Shown piece by piece: positions 14,130 to 16,987 of a stretch of 16,987 bases of DNA. The notes below the pieces were generated by a model. The model saw only the letters and a list, made by a program, of their open reading frames with translations. It was not told the origin of the DNA and searched no databases. The position numbers were made by a program, and so were the translations under genes. Source of the stretch: an uncultured Oceanobacillus sp. GTDB lineage: Bacteria > Bacillota > Bacilli > Bacillales > Amphibacillaceae. The stretch's first letter is position 1, and the number at the start of each line of letters is the position of its first letter. The stretch spans positions 1 through 16,987 of the forward strand of contig CALKWU010000026.1 of the NCBI GenBank assembly GCA_938004015.1, given 5' to 3'.

Positions 14130-14909
14130 CTAAAGCAAACCTAGCATTTTGAGACCATGATATATGCCATCATTATCAACTGATTCCGTAACATACTTCG
14201 AAGCCGACTTTACAACATCTTTTGCATTCCCCATCGCAACACTATTTTCGATAGTATTCAACATTTCAATATCGTTTAATCCATCACCAAAGGCATATTG
14301 TCTTTCCTTTGGAATCCCAAGTTTTTCAACTATTTTCTTAATACCTTTTGCCTTGGATCCACCTTTGGGAACGATATCTAATGAAACAGGATGCCATCTC
14401 ACAAAATCAAAGTCTTTATATTCCATTTCATACTGTTTTTCTTCCCCTTCTGGACAAAAGAATAGAGTTTGATACAACTCACGGTTTTTGTAATAGAACG
14501 GATCATAGCCTGGAAAATGATCAATTTTTAGCGTGGCGATGCTTTCTTTTATGTAAGGATGCTCTGGTACGTTCGCTTTCATATCTTCATGGTCCATAAA
14601 TACGACTGGATGCCCATTGTCAAGTGCTTTTTCTGCTAGATTTACTAGAGAAGAAGTATTCAAAGGATTGGTATATATCACTTCTCCCTCTAGAACAACA
14701 TATTGTCCGTTGTAACTGACATATGAATTGATCCCCAATTCTTTCCTTAAATCCGCAAACATGAAAGGAGCTCGTCCTGTTGCAATTGCCACAACATGTC
14801 CGTTTTCTTTTAATTTAAAGACTGCCTCTTTTGCTGAAGCTGGTACCTTTTTGTCGTGATCAAATAATGTACCATCTATATCAAAAAATATAATACTCTG
14901 TTTTGTCAT
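14130..14909 (-). CDS. ykrA: HAD-superfamily phosphatase, Cof-type, YkrA-like
   Basis: 259-aa Cof-type (class IIB) HAD hydrolase that closely recalls B. subtilis YkrA. Motif I is FFDIDGTLFDHD (8-19, nucleophile D10 and acid D12), motif II is IATGRAPFMF, a lysine and the motif IV block FGDGLNDIEML follow, and the C2 cap lies between. Such enzymes dephosphorylate sugar phosphates, nucleotides or flavin precursors in the cytoplasm; the substrate is unknown. ATG 14909 is used because GGAGAAG lies about 8 bp upstream and MTKQSIIFFDIDGTL is the normal family start; a longer frame to 14942 has no SD. A promoter with an internal palindrome lies at 15024-15054. Confidence 0.9.
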   Translation of the reverse strand: MTKQSIIFFDIDGTLFDHDKKVPASAKEAVFKLKENGHVVAIATGRAPFMFADLRKELGINSYVSYNGQYVVLEGEVIYTNPLNTSSLVNLAEKALDNGHPVVFMDHEDMKANVPEHPYIKESIATLKIDHFPGYDPFYYKNRELYQTLFFCPEGEEKQYEMEYKDFDFVRWHPVSLDIVPKGGSKAKGIKKIVEKLGIPKERQYAFGDGLNDIEMLNTIENSVAMGNAKDVVKSASKYVTESVDNDGIYHGLKMLGLL

Positions 14910-15023
14910 CTTGTCTTCTCCATTTCTGTGATGTAATAACAAGTAAAATTTGATAAAGCATTAAAGTATTAATGTATTAATGAACTAATGAAATAAAACT
15001 TCGGTTATTGTATTGCTGACCCT

Positions 15024-15054
15024 AGTATAAGTCATGAAATCCCTTTCATGTCAA
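15024..15054 (-). promoter_or_regulatory. Candidate ykrA promoter containing a palindromic operator
   Basis: Minus strand: perfect -35 TTGACA (15049-15054) and -10 TATACT (15024-15029), spacing 19 bp. The spacer contains a perfect inverted repeat CATGAAA-TCCC-TTTCATG (15033-15050), a likely repressor site. The long spacer also suits control by a DNA-distorting (MerR-like) activator. Neither regulator is encoded nearby. Confidence 0.5.
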
Positions 15055-15081
15055 TCCATCCCCTATAGATTATAAGAGGTA

Positions 15082-15106
15082 TAGCTCCGAAAAAACTTCG
15101 GAGCTA
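15082..15106. other. Strong hairpin without an adjacent gene end
   Basis: Perfect 10-bp stem TAGCTCCGAA (15082-15091) / TTCGGAGCTA (15097-15106), 5-nt loop. On the plus strand a T-rich stretch (TTGTTTATCTTTTTTG) follows after a few bases. No plus-strand gene ends nearby, so it may be an orphan terminator insulating the next unit. The 375 bp between ykrA and the small gene at 15285 hold only this hairpin and the ykrA promoter. Confidence 0.5.
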
Positions 15107-15284
15107 CTAGTTGTTTATCTTTTTTGTATTGTGGAGCTAATCCAACATACTTTAATAATTACAGTATAGACCTAAGTCAACGTAATAAACTTCTGTCATT
15201 TTAGAATACGATTTCTCGTTGTATTGATGATACTATATAGAAGAATCTGATTACTTCATTTTCATTATGGATGGGGTGATGACT

Positions 15285-15425
15285 TTGAGATTAACAACTA
15301 TCACTTTCATTATTTTTTTGTCCTTGTTACTTGCTTATGATTATTTTCCTGTTTTAAAAAAGATGATAGAAATACCTCGACCTGTATTCATAAGTATTTT
15401 CTCCAAGGCTTTGTGGGCTATTTAA
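15285..15425 (+). CDS. Putative small membrane protein, 46 aa
   Basis: Short frame starting TTG 15285, or ATG 15279 two codons earlier. The sequence GGGGTGAT (15273-15280) is an extended SD that overlaps the ATG but is well placed for the TTG. The product begins MRLTTITFIIFLSLLLAYDY, a hydrophobic anchor, followed by a basic stretch (VLKKMIEIPRP) and a second moderately hydrophobic segment (VFISIFSKALWAI). No homologue is recognised. The SD and typical membrane-peptide composition support it; its size leaves doubt. Confidence 0.45.
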   Translation: MRLTTITFIIFLSLLLAYDYFPVLKKMIEIPRPVFISIFSKALWAI

Positions 15426-15461
15426 CAACATGAAACTTGTCGATAATTCAGTAGACCTGAT

Positions 15462-15501
15462 TTGTGAATAATTTTACATACTCCGTTTTATTTGTTATAA
15501 T
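15462..15501 (+). promoter_or_regulatory. bdhA promoter with overlapping Rex-like operator
   Basis: Strong SigA promoter: TTTACA (15473-15478), 17-bp spacer, TATAAT (15496-15501). Overlapping the -35 is TTGTGAATAATTTTACAT (15462-15479), which matches the Rex consensus TTGTGAA-n4-TTCACAA at 12 of 14 defined positions. Rex represses fermentative dehydrogenase genes in Gram-positives and leaves DNA when NADH/NAD+ rises, which fits the downstream gene. Confidence 0.72.
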
Positions 15502-15537
15502 AAACACGCAGTACACTATCAATCAGGAGGGATTTAC

Positions 15538-16590
15538 ATGAGAGCAGCACGATTTTATAAAGCAAAAGATATTCGAGTCGAGGAAGTCGATGTTCCAAAA
15601 CTAGGAAACACCGATGTGAAGATTAAAGTGGCCTGGGCTGGAATTTGCGGCAGTGATTTGCATGAATATAATGCAGGTCCCATCATAATTCCGGGAGAAA
15701 CACCTGATCCATTGACCGGTAGAACCTCACCTATTACGATGGGACATGAATTTTCTGGTGTAGTTGAGGAAGTCGGCGCTGACGTTACCAAAGTAAAAAT
15801 CGGTGACAAAGTGACGGTCAATCCCTTAATTGTTAGCGAAAAACATAACAACAAATTAGTTGATATGTATCAAGGTTTCCAATTTTTCGGTTTAGGCGAT
15901 GATGGCGGATTTGCCGATTACGTCGTGACCGATCAAAAGTATACAGTAAGTCTGGCGTCATCTGTCAGTCTCGATGTAGCAGCATTAACAGAACCAATGG
16001 CCGTTGCCATGCAAGCCATTCGTGAATCCGAAATGGAGTTTGGCGATACGGTTGCTATCTTTGGTGCAGGCCCCATCGGTTTAGCGAATGTCATTGCTGC
16101 AAGAGCAGCTGGTGCCAAAGATATCTTTGTCTTTGATTTATCAGAACCAAGATTGAAAAAAGCATTAGAAGTAGGCGCCTCTTATGCAGTCAATTCTGCT
16201 GAAACAGATCCGGCAACATTTATCAAGCAATATTACCCTTATGGCGTGGACCGCACATTCGAAGTGGCCGGGGTAAAACCAACCTTCGATCAATCGATTC
16301 AAGTCACACGTCCGCGTGGCATGGTAACGATTGTGTCTATTTTCGAAAAAGCATTTGACTTTAATCCGATGGCCCTTACGGCTAGTGGTGTGAGAATTTC
16401 TTCGTCGCTCGCTTACGAAGATGACATCTTCGAATTGACCGTTAAAATGATTGAAAATGGCCAAATCGATCCTTCGCCATTAATTACGGAACATATTGAA
16501 TTAGAAGATATTGTTCAAGAAGGTTTTGAAAAGTTACAAAATGACAAAACACAAGCGAAAATCCTCGTAAAATTAAGTGGCGAGAAATAA
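15538..16590 (+). CDS. bdhA: (R,R)-2,3-butanediol dehydrogenase-type zinc alcohol dehydrogenase
   Basis: 350-aa medium-chain dehydrogenase interconverting acetoin (or diacetyl) and butanediol with NAD(H), a fermentative overflow step. Catalytic zinc ligands are C37 (GICGSDLHEY), H70-E71 (MGHEF) and E152 (LTEPMAV). The Rossmann fold shows FGAGPIGLANV (175-185), and D200 at the end of the second strand favours NAD over NADP. The loop that usually carries four cysteines for structural zinc (about 95-117) has none; C37 is the only cysteine in the protein. This cysteine-free loop is, to my knowledge, also seen in lactobacillus/staphylococcus-type members. ATG 15538 follows AGGAGGG (15525-15531) by 6 bp. 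Promoter and Rex-like site lie immediately upstream. Other sugar-alcohol substrates cannot be excluded. Confidence 0.88.
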   Translation: MRAARFYKAKDIRVEEVDVPKLGNTDVKIKVAWAGICGSDLHEYNAGPIIIPGETPDPLTGRTSPITMGHEFSGVVEEVGADVTKVKIGDKVTVNPLIVSEKHNNKLVDMYQGFQFFGLGDDGGFADYVVTDQKYTVSLASSVSLDVAALTEPMAVAMQAIRESEMEFGDTVAIFGAGPIGLANVIAARAAGAKDIFVFDLSEPRLKKALEVGASYAVNSAETDPATFIKQYYPYGVDRTFEVAGVKPTFDQSIQVTRPRGMVTIVSIFEKAFDFNPMALTASGVRISSSLAYEDDIFELTVKMIENGQIDPSPLITEHIELEDIVQEGFEKLQNDKTQAKILVKLSGEK

Positions 16591-16607
16591 TCTTTATGCT
16601 TGAAACA

Positions 16608-16753
16608 ATCGAGTAGGAGGGAGTGACTAACTCCCCCCTCTCACACCACCGAACATACGGGTCGCGTATACGGCGGTTCAATGTAAAATCTCTTACTTCT
16701 GCCTTCGTGGCTCAGGACTTTCACCCTATAGATGACACCCATGCTGGGCGCAC
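16608..16753 (-). mobile_element. Group II intron remnant: 5' end joined to domains V-VI
   Basis: Read on the minus strand, this starts GTGCGCCCAGCATGGGTG (16753 leftward) and continues with GGGTGAAAGTCC, which is typical of the 5' end and domain I of bacterial group II introns. About 60 nt later it jumps to a domain V-like hairpin, ACCGCCG ... CGGTGGT with an inner ATACG/CGTAT stem (about 16681-16649). Then comes a domain VI-like stem GGGGAGT-TAGTC-ACTCCC, with the CCTACTC segment holding a candidate branch-point A, ending GAT near 16608. A complete intron with its reverse transcriptase is over 2 kb; here the whole middle, including the RT gene, is missing. It lies 17 bp after bdhA, antisense to it, and just beyond a 13-bp hairpin. 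Exact ends are uncertain by a few bases. Confidence 0.72.
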
Positions 16754-16756
16754 AGG

Positions 16757-16797
16757 AATAAGACGTTAGCAGATGGACCACCTTCTAACGTCTTATT
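16757..16797. terminator. Strong hairpin flanking the intron remnant
   Basis: Perfect 13-bp stem AATAAGACGTTAG (16757-16769) / CTAACGTCTTATT (16785-16797), with a 15-nt loop. No long T-run follows on either strand now. On the minus strand the intron remnant starts 4 bp after the stem, so insertion may have separated the stem from its T-tract. It may be the original terminator between bdhA and the next gene. Confidence 0.6.
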
Positions 16798-16855
16798 CAA
16801 TTTAATAAAAGATATCGCCTTGCCATTCCCATTGGTCAAAGTAATCTATATCTGC

Positions 16856-16987
16856 TTGCTCCAATTTGAAATTAAATATGTTTTAATCGAAGCACTAGCA
16901 CAAAAACAAGATATCGAAGAAGTTTTTCGTCAGCATTTGGAAACAGCTATCAATCAGCTGTTGAAACATGAATTAACTGTCTTTTTA
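16856..16987 (+). mobile_element. IS256-like (mutator family) transposase, N-terminal part, cut by window edge
   Basis: An open frame runs off the right edge. Its last 35 codons, from LIEALAQKQDIEEVF through RQHLETAINQLLKHELTVFL, look like the N-terminal domain of IS256-family transposases ('ED(I/L)EEVFR-x-LE-x-x-(I/V)N-x-LL-x-x-ELT-x-FL'). The upstream codons (LLQFEIKYV) do not resemble a normal start; a TTG at 16856 is possible but has no SD, and an ATG at 16878 is out of frame. The copy may be 5'-truncated or start atypically. No terminal inverted repeat was identified. Catalytic DDE residues lie outside the window. Confidence 0.55.

Overview
The window looks like chromosomal DNA from a spore-forming, Gram-positive Bacillales bacterium, probably Planococcaceae (Sporosarcina/Lysinibacillus-like). 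The reasons are: AT-rich DNA with strong AGGAGG-type ribosome binding sites and many TTG/GTG starts; a SleL/YaaH-type spore cortex hydrolase; a B. subtilis YkrA-like HAD phosphatase; a SigX-like ECF sigma factor; and plausible Fur and Rex operator sequences. The genus is an inference.

Layout. (1) 1-2590: a carbohydrate locus. The 5' part of a GH4 6-phospho-alpha-glucosidase-type gene runs off the left edge. It is divergent from an RpiR-family regulator that is followed, 27 bp later, by a glycerate kinase gene. The intergenic region between the divergent genes has a repeated 12-mer and an inverted repeat that could be the operator. (2) 2590-8560: mostly minus-strand housekeeping and accessory genes. 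These are two GNAT acetyltransferases, a small unknown protein, an ECF sigma / membrane anti-sigma pair with an ECF-type autoregulatory promoter, an unknown 176-aa protein, a ferredoxin-reductase-like flavoprotein behind a very good Fur box, and a two-gene membrane-protein operon. (3) 8560-10480: a small membrane-anchored protein and a damaged methyl-accepting chemotaxis protein. (4) 10480-12920: the sleL/yaaH-type gene, a methyltransferase remnant, tRNA-Trp and tRNA-Ser genes on the minus strand, and a 21-bp-period tandem repeat array touching the tRNA-Ser 5' end. (5) 12920-15430: small membrane or unknown proteins, and a ykrA-like gene with a palindrome in its promoter. (6) 15430-16987: a 2,3-butanediol dehydrogenase-type gene behind a consensus promoter that overlaps a Rex-like site. 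It is followed by what appears to be a group II intron reduced to its two ends (about 146 nt, antisense), a strong hairpin, and the start of an IS256-like transposase cut by the right edge.

I do not see a defence system, prophage, CRISPR array or biosynthetic cluster. The most unusual items are the end-only group II intron remnant, the 21-bp repeat array beside the tRNAs, the redox/iron operator sites (Rex, Fur), and the self-contained ECF sigma circuit. All family assignments come from reading motifs; no database search was possible.
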